A model generated the notes under the pieces. That model worked only from the letters and a program-made list of their open reading frames with translations, was not told the DNA's origin and did not search any database. Position numbers and translations under genes: made by a program. Shown piece after piece: positions 54,100-64,000 of a stretch of DNA of 64,000 nt. How positions within the stretch are numbered: position 1 is the stretch's first letter; each line of letters begins with the position of its first letter. Source of the DNA: Pyrrhosoma nymphula (taxonomy: Eukaryota; Arthropoda; Insecta; Odonata; Coenagrionidae); contig OY754335.1 in the NCBI GenBank assembly GCA_963573305.1, positions 48,381,985-48,445,984 on the forward strand, read 5' to 3'.

Positions 54100-54990
54100 G
54101 GTTTACTTTTGTTTACAGGGGTCTTCTTCTAGTAGGCCTGGTACAAAGCGGAAAACTAATAGTGCCTCTATGGACCTTCGAAGCATTTTCTCTCGCGTCG
54201 AAAAACAAAAGACGCCAGAAGCAGCAGGAGGAAATAGACAATTTGCTAACACCATGCCTTCATGCTGCACAACTGACAATGAGACTCAGGCTGAGTCCAT
54301 GGTCCTTTTACAATCACATCCACGTAGCCACAAAACATCGACTGAAGCTTCAATTTCTTCACTTCCTTTGGCTGAAAATTTCAACTGTGACGTAGGTCTC
54401 TTCATTGTACCAGAAAAGGAAAGACCTGATGTTAGGAACATAGCAGAACTTTTGGAAGCCCTTGGACATCCACAAGTGACTACACGTATCCCTTTTCAAC
54501 TCATAGGAAGGGAACCGCGGAAGAGCGTCGAAGAAGATAGAACATCTTGAAAAGTACCCTTGGCTTGTGGTTTCTCTCTCAATGAATGAACGTTTTTGTA
54601 GGTATTTCCCTTTTTTCCCAATCGACAGCAGCTTGCGGTACAAATTTGCAGTTAAAATCCCTCGTTACAGAGCCGTTAAAGTTTTCAAAACTGCTAGGGA
54701 ACCTAGATGATCTGGAAAACCACCAACACACAGTCTATCACAAAGGTGCAGTGCCCAGTTGGCCCTGAATTTTCTGGAAAAACACAAAAAACCTGAAAAT
54801 CAAAACACAAGCCAACTGGATGGCTACAGAAGGGAGAAAATCAAGGAAAATAGAGAAAATCTGATACTTAAAAATGTGATTTTTCTTGGCCGTCAGAACA
54901 TACCATTCAGAGGTCATCGGGACGACGCGACGGTGCATTATCATTGGAAGAGCCCTTGACGAATGACGGTAACCTCCGAGCATTACTGCG
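54100..54990 (+). pseudogene. hAT-derived ZMYM1-like protein relic
   Basis: The first frame (54,047-54,550) has a low-complexity start with a FSRVEKQKTPEAA stretch, then NCDVGLFIVPEKERPDVRNI and FQLIGREPRKS. It shifts frame near 54,540 and continues with LKSLVTEPLKFSKLLGNLDD, ENHQHTVYHKGAV, then LNFLEKHKKPENQ, LDGYRREKIKENRENLILKN, VIFLGRQNIPFRGHRDDAT and, in another frame, DGNLRALLRFRCK. This is the N-terminal part of hAT-type transposases shared with ZMYM1-like and DUF4371 proteins (TTF-type zinc finger region, then LGRQ.IP.RGH.D). The zinc finger is degraded, and the DDE domain and hAT C-terminal dimerisation domain are absent. Confidence 0.85.
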
Positions 54991-55184
54991 TTTTCGTTGC
55001 AAGGTATTATAAAAAATTATAAAAATATTAAAGGAAAATAGTATTTTCTGAATATGTACTTATCTTTTATTTCATTCCAACCTATTTTCATATTGAACGG
55101 CATTAAAGAAGATTTATTTCAAGGAGTTCGAAATCCTTGTGTAGGCTGCCGCGGGTTGATGAATGGGAAGATGCAGGTCTTCCG

Positions 55185-55437
55185 CGTTTTGCACCACGTT
55201 GGTCTATGTTTCCTTGGACGACAGTTTCGTAGGCATTGTAGTCGGCGTCTTCTGGTCGGTGAAGTGAAGGCGCAGCAATTCGTCGTCTTATATATCTCAA
55301 GCGTTAGACCTGACTCCAACGGGTGGGATATATAACACGACAAATGGCTGCACCTTCACTTCACCGACCTGAAAAGCCGACTGAAACGCTGCCGAAACTG
55401 TCGTCCGAGGAAACATGGACCAACGCGGTGTAAAACC
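55185..55437. repeat. Inverted pair of Penelope/hammerhead-like repeats
   Basis: Arms 55,185-55,294 and 55,328-55,437, about 110 bp each with a 33-bp spacer. Each arm read 5' to 3' has CTTCACTTCACCGACC, then (C/A)TGAAAA or AGAAGA, a GCCGAC stem half, GAAACTGTCGTCC and GAAACAT(G/A)GACCAACG. The third family member is at 62,330-62,440. In Penelope-like elements such hammerhead ribozyme motifs sit in the terminal repeats; here the core boxes are mutated in both arms, so cleavage is unlikely. No Penelope reverse transcriptase or GIY-YIG domain was found nearby. Confidence 0.6.
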
Positions 55438-55674
55438 CGAAAAACACTACACTTCTTCACAAGAATGGCATTCTTGACATCGGTTTTTTACGTTTTTCAA
55501 ATTTGATTAGATAGATTTACTCAATAATTTATCACATCTCTGATATATAATATAGCCACACCAAAACTACGTTCCAAGCGCTTCATTTCTTTTAATTTTC
55601 CGAGGAAAGTCCTCCCGGACATCTATTTAGTTGAGATGTATTGCATACCCCCCAGGCGCCACGGTAAGTAGTGA

Positions 55675-55695
55675 ACCCCCCCCCCCCCCCAAAAC
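55675..55695. repeat. Poly-C run
   Basis: Fourteen or more consecutive C at 55,676-55,690, beside CCTTAATCCGCCCCTG, which resembles a hAT MITE end (CAGGGGCGGATTAAGG on the minus strand). No partner end found. Confidence 0.5.
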
Positions 55696-55824
55696 AATGA
55701 CCTTAATCCGCCCCTGCCTGCAGACGCCCTGAAAAGTGACCCGCAGCCCCCAAAACAACGATAATCCACCCCGCTCATGTGGCCATGATATGATTTTCAA
55801 TAATTCATGTGAACTCCAAAATAA

Positions 55825-56015
55825 AACATCGGGCCAGCATCGTACCGATGTCGGCAAGTGGTCTCGGCAGTGCTACTTAAAGGAGGTGTTGGCCCAATGT
55901 CAGCTTTGCGTCGGCAAAGTCAGCCAGCCAAAGCCAATGTCGGCCCAACGTCAGCATTGAGTCAGTTTAGGTTGGCTGACTTTGCCGACGCAAAGCCGAC
56001 ATTGGGCCAACATGG
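55825..56015. repeat. GCCGACATTGGGCC-type repeat, block 2, with foldback
   Basis: GGCCCAATGTCAGCTTTGCG, TCGGCAAAGTCAGCCAGCC (55,892-55,930) returns inverted as GGTTGGCTGACTTTGCCGA, CGCAAAGCCGACATTGGGCC (55,971-56,009). Arms are about 38 bp with a 40-bp spacer that is itself made of the same words. Same family as 48,225-48,640. Confidence 0.85.
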
Positions 56016-56019
56016 GATA

Positions 56020-59000
56020 GTTGATGCTGCCTGGTCACTGATAATTTCATTCCATGTCTGGTTCAAGTGGTGACGCATGCCAGAACTTAGGCTTTCTATG
56101 TGACCTAAATTTTATAGTTGATTCCTTAAGCAGAGATATCTTCAGTGGTCTCACCTCTTCCCAAGTTTCTAGTTGTTAGAGTGCAGAACTATTTTTCTGA
56201 ATTGCGTGTTGAAGGGGTAACTGATTATCAGAAACGATATCAAGTACATAGTTATTTGAAATAATCAGTGCTTTTTAAGCTGCCTAATGGCAGTGGTCAC
56301 AATCCTACTACTTTTCTCCTAATTAGTCTGTTTATGAGGTGTATACATACCTACTTAAATTTCCTTTCTTTGATGAAATGAAGCACTGCAGGATTACTTT
56401 TCATTTTATCTAGGAGAAGAGAGCTAAAGCAACATTCTCTGCTGTTCCCATACCAATGTGATAAATTGCTGAAATTTACTGAACATTTGATATCATATCA
56501 AAGCAAGGAAATTTAGTATGCCTGCCTGGATAAAAATGTGGGAGTTTCATACGACCTTTCTTATATTTTTCTATAAAATTTTGCTCATCTATGCCATTGC
56601 GTGAGCTGCAGCACACTGCTCATCATATCATGGAATGTCTCTCTAAAAATTTACAAGTTCCACAAATTTAACGAACTTATCTCTCTATAGATGGTCTTGT
56701 CTTACCAGCTCTTACTTAAAATATGAACTCGAAGAAAAGCCTTGTTATTATAACTCTATTTATCATTGCTTTTGTGAGAGTTTATTGATTTTTATCATTT
56801 AGTTGTATCATAATTAGTTAGGATGCCAGGCAAGATGTGGTGAAACAGTATTTTGAAATTTGAAATAAATGATAAATTAAAACATGCTTACTTATCCACT
56901 GAAACTTTTATTACACTCTTAATTATAATGCTTGTGTGTAATCTTGCGCAGTGTAAGTCCAATGACATTACACCTCATGATGAAACTGAGGCATTGAAAT
57001 GCAGTGTGTAATAAAAGTTCCTGTGGGAAATGCTAATTATTTTTATTTCTTTTAAATTATTATTGTTGTATGTACCTAGTGAAGGAAGGAGAAATCATCA
57101 AAACATCTTAACAACCTTAAATATAATACAATGAGGCAGGTCAATTATCTGAAATTCACTGATACATGATTACAAGTTGTGGTCAAATGGCCGCTCTGGT
57201 GAAGAGAATTATTGAATTGAGGATCAAGCTTAGTGGGCCCTTAGCATAAAATAACTAAACTTGGGTTGACTTCTAAGTATTGCACATATACTGAAATAAA
57301 TGGTTAGGGATGCATGTTTACTCTGAAGATTACATGAGAAGAAAATCCTTTAGAAACATCTGCTGACATATATGCTTTGTTTTAGATTACTATGCATAAC
57401 TGGTGAAAAAAGTTGGCACTAGTCATATTAAGAGTACGATTGGCATTAAACTCTGTGGCCATGCTTTGTGGGAGACATGGATGTGTATCTTTATGGATGC
57501 CTTCATTTAGCCCCAACATATGCCACTTTACATGGGCATTTACTATTAGAATTGCAGAAGGAGCAAGCTGCTACATTCCACTTAGCATGCTGTTTAATTT
57601 CTTGGATTTCTTTCCCAAATAATTTTTTTTCTACGTAAAACCTGGCAATTACTTCCCAATGCCTAGTGAGATCAACTAATGTGATTTTGGAAACAAGAAA
57701 TTGATTTAACTGGGTGATTAGCTTTGGAGTTGCATGTCAGTCCTATTGATAGGAAATTTTGTGTTGAATTTCTTTAGCTCTGCAATTTGGGCATATTTTT
57801 TGTAGTCATCTTCTTTCTTTATTGCATACTTATGTAGGTACATAAATTTGGATTAGATGCATTTATCGGGAATTTGATGTTGGTAATTTTTATATTACTT
57901 ATAGTGTTATTTTATTATTCATGAGTAAAAAATTAATCATTCTAAGAATTTAAAATGCTTCTGGATGAATTTGGGGTTTCCTGTATAATAATCAAATATC
58001 CCTTTATATGCATAGGGATTCCGAATACATGGATCTGGACCTCAGGTGGATCATGGATGATTTACAAGGCATTAGAAGTGACGTGTTGGGTGTGTTTTTC
58101 AGTAATAAGCATGATCCTTTTCTTTGCTGGCCTTGCAGTGTCAGGCATTTTGTCATAGCTAGAAGGGATAGCTGATTCTTAGGATATTTCTACGAATTAG
58201 TTTTTGGAATTCACTTATCAGGAAAAGCTATAGAAAGTGAGCTTGTTTCTTTAGTTATTTACTTTTGCATCTTTCCATGTTGATATGAGAATAGTACTGA
58301 ATAATCTATCTTATGCTCCATGAGTTGATGGATGTTTTTTTTTCATTTTAATGCAGTGGACCCCATCCACCTGGAATTGCAAAAATTATTCCATTTCAAT
58401 GCACCATTCATGAAGTGAGTTTTGTGATAAAGTGAACCAAGGCATTACCAAAAGTAAATAAGTGTTTTCCACGCAATAAAGCGTATTTATTTGACCATAT
58501 ATAACAGCTATTTGGGCACTAGATCTTTGGGATTATGGATAGTAAATTAAAGAAGTAAACTAATATGTACACTAATTTCTATAATTGATGGCAGAAAAGC
58601 ATATTGATTTCTCGGGATTGATTACTTGTTATCTCTCACTGTCCAATCTTTACGCTCCTTGACAAACTTCTGGCTCACCTCATCGATTAATAGCTCTCTA
58701 AAAAGTGATATGAGAGTAGTTGATTTGGCCCAGGCAAATAGCAGGATGGTCTTTTAGACATATGCAATAGTTAATCCTCCCTATTTACATAACATAATAC
58801 TATCTGTCTTAATACATACATGAAATAAAACATGAGCATCAATGCAAATTTAGATTTAATTAATCCAAGTTTCTGTGTGCATAATTGGAACTCAAAAGAG
58901 AAACATCCAGCTATGTATGTACACATTATTTACATACAGTCAACATTGTGGTTTCTCCACTGCGTATGTTTTTAATTTTTGCTTTTGGGTCAAGCTTCTT

Positions 59001-59850
59001 ATTGTTAGTTATGGTCTGATGACTTAAATAGTTTTTAAAAAATATACCTACGTAGTATATTTTAAAAATGTTTATTTTTTAATTTTATAGATAAAATTTT
59101 CATAGTAAGCATAACTGGTTGAAGACATTATATATTTCAAATAGTCAAAACTCTGCTTTTGCTTTTTCATTTATCACTTATTCATGAGGCAATTGTCACA
59201 ACAGGTTAACCCAACTGAACTGCAAAATTCCAAATGTTGATTGAAGGTTGTGACTCGGAAGGTGACAACTTCGTAGTATATATGATGTGGGAAGACCATT
59301 CACTGTGCCACGAAGGGCAGCATCAGAGATTCCCATCGGCTGTTCCTTTGAGAAATACAAAAAAACTGCGTGCAGTTGCAACATGAATTTCTGATCATAA
59401 TGAAGATGACTAATCCTCTGGACCAGGCAGTTTTTAAAGCCTATACCCATTATAACGCAGCCTGTTTGTAAAGCAGGTACTGTGCTTATTTTGGGAATGT
59501 CTCAACTTGTCAGCGAAGCTGTGGGGAATCCATATTATGGCAATTCGACTTCTAAGGGTAAATGTATTAGTTTTCAGTAAATGAAAATTAACCTCAAGTA
59601 TATGCTGAAATTTGAGTTTAAGTAGTTAGTTGAGTTTCCAAGGTACTCCAGTAGCTCTCGTCAAATTGTGAGCTCCTCATTTAAAGTCCACGTGGCTACC
59701 GTTCTTCATTCTTATGGGAAAATTCAATGCCACTACTTTTGGAAAGCATGCTATCTCTTCAGCTCCACTCTACCAAACTTTGCTGGATTAGTATTCTAAT
59801 CTCCTGATTTCAGATTGATTTTATGTACTTGAGCCAGTTAAGCAATCATG
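56020..59850. other. Unique-looking AT-rich DNA, possibly intronic
   Basis: Nearly 4 kb without an identifiable transposon, RNA or protein motif. Frames stay under 85 codons. Its uniform composition and lack of repeats would fit a host intron or intergenic segment, but no exon is supported. Confidence 0.45.
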
Positions 59851-59869
59851 ATGCCCTCTTTCATAGCAA

Positions 59870-60064
59870 GGGCAACGGCCTGCCATGATGGAAACACCGG
59901 TTCCCGATCAGCCACCGAAGTTACGCATCGTTGGGCTCGGCTTGAGTTGGGAGGGGTGATCCTCCGATTCGTCCGTGTGCTGTTGCCCCTGTCTGCACGT
60001 GGCAGACAGTAAGTGCGAAATGACCTTAGCCGTCGAAGCACGTTAAACAAAAATACTACTACTA
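59870..60064 (+). mobile_element. 5S-rRNA-derived SINE, short subfamily, with 14-bp target duplication
   Basis: Flanked by CTCTTTCATAGCAA at 59,856-59,869 and 60,065-60,078. The head runs GGCAACGGCCTGCCATGATG, GAAACACCGGTTCCCGATCA, GCCACCGAAGTTACGCATCG, TTGGGCTCGGC, so it covers nearly the whole 5S-like region. The body is shorter than at 50 kb: GTGCTGTTGCCCCTGTCTGC, the TGTCTGC/GGCAGACA hairpin, GACCTTAGCCGTCGAAGCAC, and a 3' tail of AAATACTACTACTAC. 195 bp. The crisp target duplication shows endonuclease-primed insertion; a LINE partner with a TAC-type tail was not found in the window. Confidence 0.92.
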
Positions 60065-60079
60065 CTCTTTCATAGCAAA

Positions 60080-60975
60080 TTTTTTAAAGGATTGTGGTAT
60101 GAACCAAAAATACTATTGATGGTGAATCACAAGTACGTACATAATATTTGTGGTTGTCTAATGTTACAGTTCATTAGATTATATAGTGTGCCTAATTTTA
60201 AATACCCTCCTAGTTTCACAGCCTTTAGAAGTATTAGTTTCTTCATCATGATGAAATTGTGTTGAAGTGTCTACTGCAGCATTTCCTGTTGCTTCAATCA
60301 TTATATAAATGTAATCGTAATTCTACTGACAAGTTTAAAAGCTGCCTTTTGTCTTGTAAATTTTGGCTCTGTGAAGCTATAGTGTTTTCATGGAACATTA
60401 TGTGCTCTGTAATTTAATCCAAATGTTGTCCCTTTCAAAGCTGTACAACGTTGAATCATTACAGAGGTCATTGTGATTTCTGGCTAAAACATTTGATGGG
60501 AAATCTGTGAATTTTAGTTTGATTCCCAGTAAAGTCTCTGAGGTATCGTATGCCAATCTCTCACATATGAGTAAGGTGCTGTTGTGACATGTCTCTCTGT
60601 TTCTTTCACTTCAATATCATGCCTTGCATCAGGTAATAAAGTTTGCAATGTGGATTAAATATTGTGCATCATTCTTTTCTTAAAATTTATGCAAAGAATA
60701 GTGGAAGATAGCTTAAGTAGCACTAGAGCATTCTATTATTGGGTAACCTTTCTCGAACATACGTCTGGGAAAATCTTAAATCTCATTGATTATGTGAAAT
60801 GAAGGTACCTACCTGTAAAAGTGGATGGTAATGTTGGCGACAAAGCTCATAGAATAACTAGCCTATAAGGAAAAAAAAATAATTCTCTTTAAGGAGTGGA
60901 AATTTTGGTGTTTGTCTTGTGCATATGTGTGAGCATTCCAGATTGCACATCTCTTGCTTTGGTGCCTGGGGCAGT
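60080..60975. other. No recognisable feature
   Basis: AT-rich DNA without coding or repeat signal. Confidence 0.45.
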
Positions 60976-60981
60976 AATCCT

Positions 60982-61215
60982 TCAGAATCCTTTTCTTTTG
61001 GGTTGCTTTAGAGTTGCTCTCAGACGCCTTTCATCCAATCTGCTTTCACGATGACGCCTGGCACTACATTCCAATATTAAGTTGATGATTGATAATATAT
61101 CACACTCCGACATATCACTGGTTGAAATATCAATGTTGGAAGAGAATCGGTGGCAATACTCTCGTAGGTCATGATTAAAAATAAACCTTGGGAGGGCGGT
61201 TTTTTTAGATATCAC
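60982..61215 (-). CDS. Uncharacterised small protein-like frame
   Basis: 77 codons on the minus strand: starts MISKKTALPRFIF, middle SDMSECDILSIINLILECSA and an arginine/lysine-rich end RRHRESRLDERRLRATLKQ. Acidic-to-basic layout looks protein-like, perhaps the first exon of a gene or of a Harbinger-type transposase, but I recognise no family. An upstream GC-richer region (61,300-61,480) could hold a promoter. It may also be chance. Confidence 0.3.
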   Translation of the reverse strand: MISKKTALPRFIFNHDLREYCHRFSSNIDISTSDMSECDILSIINLILECSARRHRESRLDERRLRATLKQPKRKGF

Positions 61216-61299
61216 ATCACCGAATCACTCGAAAGATATATTGTATTTCACTCAGTCACTAATTAACACTTGAACCGAAAATTACGGCCAACAACAACG

Positions 61300-62320
61300 T
61301 TTCTACTCTGTTTTCATCCCAAGAATGGACGACGACGTCCTCCCACGAACAAAGCATAGTGAACTGCTTCTTCACGCTCGCAACAGAGCGGAAGAGACTT
61401 CTGCCTTGTCTACCCTCACCTCTCACTCGCGTCGCCTTGTCATGAGTAATCGGCAGTGTGATGCACGACGACTGAGGAACTGAATGTTCTCACTCAAGCC
61501 TACGAATTGAATAGCTTCCCGCCAAATGCCCTGTTCAACCCATGGCAGCCCGTTCCATCTGAACGTCATTTTCGATGCTGGCAATTTACTTTCGCGATAG
61601 CAGCTTTACAACTCTGATACCAACGGGAAATAGGTTAACTACAGATTGCCGGGAATTTTAAATCCCATCGATGTGCGTATTAATAGGCTTTGATTTATTG
61701 GTACTGCAACTAAATTTCCTTATCAGGAAAGTAAGGTCTACTTCACTGTCTGCTAGTGGGTCCTCCATTTTCCCATATTATAATATGTTTATAAATTTTC
61801 ATTAATGACTGGTGATGCACCTTGAAGAAATGTATCAAAAACTCCCTGGAGAAAGTTATCAAAACTCTCCTGGTTTCATTGCGGGTAAAGCGGAACAATG
61901 TATGATCGCTGGAAAAGGACAGCCTGCCTTGCACTTTGCGTACCTCAAGTAGAGTGCTGTATTCAAAGCTAGTAAATAAACTTTTCTGACTAACTTTTTG
62001 TAGTTTCACGAGAAACAGTAAAACCCAAAATTCTGGTTGCACCGCTCACCACAGAAAAATTTAAAAATAAACATGGCGGAACCGGCGAAAGATACGCTTG
62101 CGCAGTAGGCAAGGCACGTAAAAGGATTGTTCTGCCTTTGGACTGCGAAGGAAGAGGAAATCATAGTCAATTATTTTTTACACACTGATCTGGCTGGTCA
62201 TCCTACGTCAACACTGCCATTGGATACGTGCAGGTCAAAAGAGACGCTGGAAATTGCGTAGTATTTGTCCGTGTGAAGGCTTCCGCTGTTTAATAAATTT
62301 GTCGCACTGGGACTACAGTC
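61300..62320. other. GC-richer region, possible promoter, otherwise unassigned
   Basis: Around 62,070-62,112 the plus strand has AACATGGCGGAACC (YY1-like) and TACGCTTGCGCAGTAGG (NRF1-like TGCGCA core), a combination seen at TATA-less housekeeping starts. The short frame after that ATG ends within 12 codons. A 99-codon minus frame at 61,743-62,042 is unassigned. Promoter activity is a guess from motifs alone. Confidence 0.25.
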
Positions 62321-62440
62321 GACTCCTTCAGGTCAGTGAAGTGAAGTGATTTTCACTTCTCTTCACTGACCTGAAGAAGCTGACTGCAGCATCGTCGAAA
62401 ATTTCGTCCGAGCACAATGGGCCTACGCGGAAAGAAACCG
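62315..62440 (+). repeat. Penelope/hammerhead-like repeat with hairpin, third copy
   Basis: CTTCAGGTCAGTGAAGTGAA (62,326) returns inverted as TTCTCTTCACTGACCTGAAG (62,357), an arm of about 20 bp. Straight after the stem come CTGAAGA (62,371-62,377), a fitting CUGANGA box, a weak stem, and GAAA (62,397-62,400), then TTTCGTCCGAGCACAATGG. GAC before CTGAAGA can pair with GTC at 62,406-62,408 as stem I. This copy keeps both boxes better than the pair at 55 kb, but the expected GUC or similar cleavage triplet is changed to TTC. Confidence 0.45.
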
Positions 62441-62669
62441 GAAGACATATATCTTCAAAAGTACTACAGTGTTGAAGTTGAGGTAATTGAGGACGAGAAT
62501 GCCGTTAAAAGAGCTGCCTGCAAGGACTGAACTGCGGAAAAGGGTGATGTATTTTTTCCTCATTTGTTTCATTTATCGGGGCAAGAGTGCTGAAGCTGAT
62601 GCTTTAAATCATTCATTTATATCGGCCAAATTTCCCGGTGTTTCGTTTAAACATTTTGTTTACAAATAA

Positions 62670-64000
62670 CATAAATTAATAGATATATCGATTCTAAAAC
62701 TATCCAAGGATTTCATAACGCAAATTAAAAGGCATGTAAAAATTATTAAAGATTCATATAATTCAATACAATTCAAAAATTATGATAAATTTCGGAATTT
62801 GGTTTTGGGTGTAGACTGGACATCTGTCTTTTGTGAAACTAATGCTTGCGTGGCTTTTTCTCTCATGCACGCATATTTAATAAGTTGCTTATCTTCTTCT
62901 ACAATTAAGAAGCCATATAATTGCAATCGTAAAAAACATAAACCCTGGATGACTGACACATTACTTCGTCTTATCGCTAGAAAAAATTATTTACTAAAAA
63001 AATATAGGCGCCACCCAACTAATGAGAGGCTTGCAAATGAATTTATCGGGTGCAGGAATAAGCTGAAAACTGAACTTAATACAGCCTCCAATAATTATTA
63101 TTTGAAAAAGTTCGAAATGCACAAGGGAAATTTGAAGGAGCAATGGAAACTTTTTAGGGAGCTAACTGGGGAAATTAGTAATATTCAACATAGAATACAA
63201 CTACATGTAGACGGAAAGATAATTTCCTCGAGTAGTGATGTTGCCAATACGTTAAATGATTATTTTAGTAGTGTCTTTGATAATTGCATACCTCCCGGTA
63301 AAACCAATATAAATCCATTCCTATTTTCATCTGTTCGTGACTCCACATGCACTGATTCTATGTTCTTCGAACCAATAATCCCTTCTGAAGTAACTAAAGT
63401 CGTTAAATCCCTGCCTCTTAGTAAATCTGCTGGCCATGACGGTTTGAATACTAAGTTATTAAATTTGATTATCAATGATATTGCACCAGTACTCTGTTAC
63501 ACATTTAATTTAAGCCTGGCCAGTGGTATATTTCCTAATTCTCTTAAAACATCGATTATTAAACCCATTTTTAAGAAAGGAGATAGACAACTACCTCACA
63601 ATTATAGACCAATTTCGCTTTTGTCAATTTTTTCAAAGATATTAGAAAAAATAGTGAAGCTTACATTGATAAAATATTTTGATAAAATCAAATTCTTCGG
63701 TGAAAACCAATTTGGATTTAGAAAAGATAGATCTACTGAAGATGCTCTAGAAAGAATCCTTTCTCATGTTTATAACTCAGTGAACAGAAACAAACGCACT
63801 GCTGGATTGTTCATTGATATCCAAAAGGCCTTCGATACAATTGATCACAATATTCTCTTATTTAAACTTGAGAAATCTGGTAATCGGGGAATCCCTCTTC
63901 AGTGGTTACAGAGTTATTTGAAAAATCGCTCCCAATGCGTAGTAGTTGATAACAACTACAGTGACTACAAATGTATCAGGTCTGGTGTTCTACAAGGCTC
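62670..64000 (+). CDS. LINE reverse transcriptase (RTE/jockey-like), open to the window edge
   Basis: 443 codons without a stop from 62,670 to the last base; the in-frame TAA at 62,667 lies before it and no start codon is convincing, so it is a 5'-truncated copy or begins in an unseen upstream frame. Residues counted from 62,670: linker with KPWMTDTLLRLIARKNYLL (about 93-111) and KEQWKLFRELTG, SKSAGHDGLNTKLL, KPIFKKGDR, NYRPISLLSIFSKILEK (311-327), NQFGFRKDRST (about 347), FIDIQKAFDTIDH with the first catalytic aspartate (381-393), and SGVLQGS (438), one residue off the usual SGVPQGS. The FADD box lies beyond the window. It would copy LINE RNA at the nicked target. The lack of stops and frameshifts makes it the youngest LINE piece here; a different family from the 13-kb element. 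Confidence 0.92.
62670..64000 (+). mobile_element. LINE, right-hand part outside the window
   Basis: Element body containing the open reverse transcriptase frame. The 5' boundary is near 62,670-62,690, where LINE-like sequence begins after an unrelated 60-codon frame. No endonuclease domain upstream. Confidence 0.85.

Noticed and set aside
62073..62108. Start of a protein-coding gene at ATGGCGGAACCGGCG
   Set aside because: The frame stops after 11 codons and no donor site lies before the stop; kept only as a possible promoter hint.

Overview
The window looks like non-coding, transposon-rich DNA from a large arthropod genome, most likely an insect. The evidence is the AT-rich, gene-poor background, the many decayed LINE reverse transcriptases of insect type, mellifera-type mariner and Helitron relics, tRNA- and 5S-derived SINEs, GT/AG intron signals, and one recognisable animal gene exon. 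I cannot name the species. Nothing in it suggests bacterial operons, CRISPR arrays or phage.

Layout. 1-3.1 kb: quiet DNA, two Penelope-like motifs and a LINE relic. 3.1-3.85 kb: a 5S-rRNA-derived SINE split by a hAT-like MITE. 6.6-7.9 kb: a tandem duplication whose first copy took a LINE insertion. 8.24-8.81 kb: an internally deleted mariner. 10.2-10.8 kb: a LINE relic. 11.22-15.86 kb: a DNA transposon with about 250-bp terminal inverted repeats, a broken transposase-like gene and a nested LINE (13.25-14.61 kb) that carries the longest complete reading frame of the window. 16-35 kb: diverged repeat families, LINE, Helitron and SINE relics and several MITEs. 35.3-35.8 kb: the best host gene evidence, an exon matching the IP3-receptor-binding region of the KRAP/ITPRID (SSFA2, TESPA1) family, with good splice sites.

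36.3-47.4 kb is one very large imperfect palindrome: arms of about 2.6 kb enclose about 5.8 kb. The loop holds a TA-flanked inverted-repeat element filled with CCTATAGG units, a 361-bp foldback, LINE ends and a CACAGTGTG-rich tract. 47.4-56 kb: more LINE relics (one split by a full-length 5S SINE with a 13-bp target duplication), a hAT-derived ZMYM1-like relic, a Penelope/hammerhead-like inverted pair and a GCCGACATTGGGCC-type repeat. 56-62 kb is mostly unique AT-rich DNA with one 5S-derived SINE. The window ends inside a LINE whose frame is open from 62,670 to the edge.

Apart from the KRAP-like exon, coding sequence here belongs to mobile elements, and nearly all of it is truncated or frameshifted. 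The story is layered insertion: SINEs in LINEs, a MITE in a SINE, a LINE in a DNA transposon, and insertions in a duplicated LINE-bearing block. I see no cooperating gene system. The most novel-looking items are the DNA transposon at 11.2-15.9 kb, the 5S-derived SINE family, the CCTATAGG-packed element and the giant inverted duplication.
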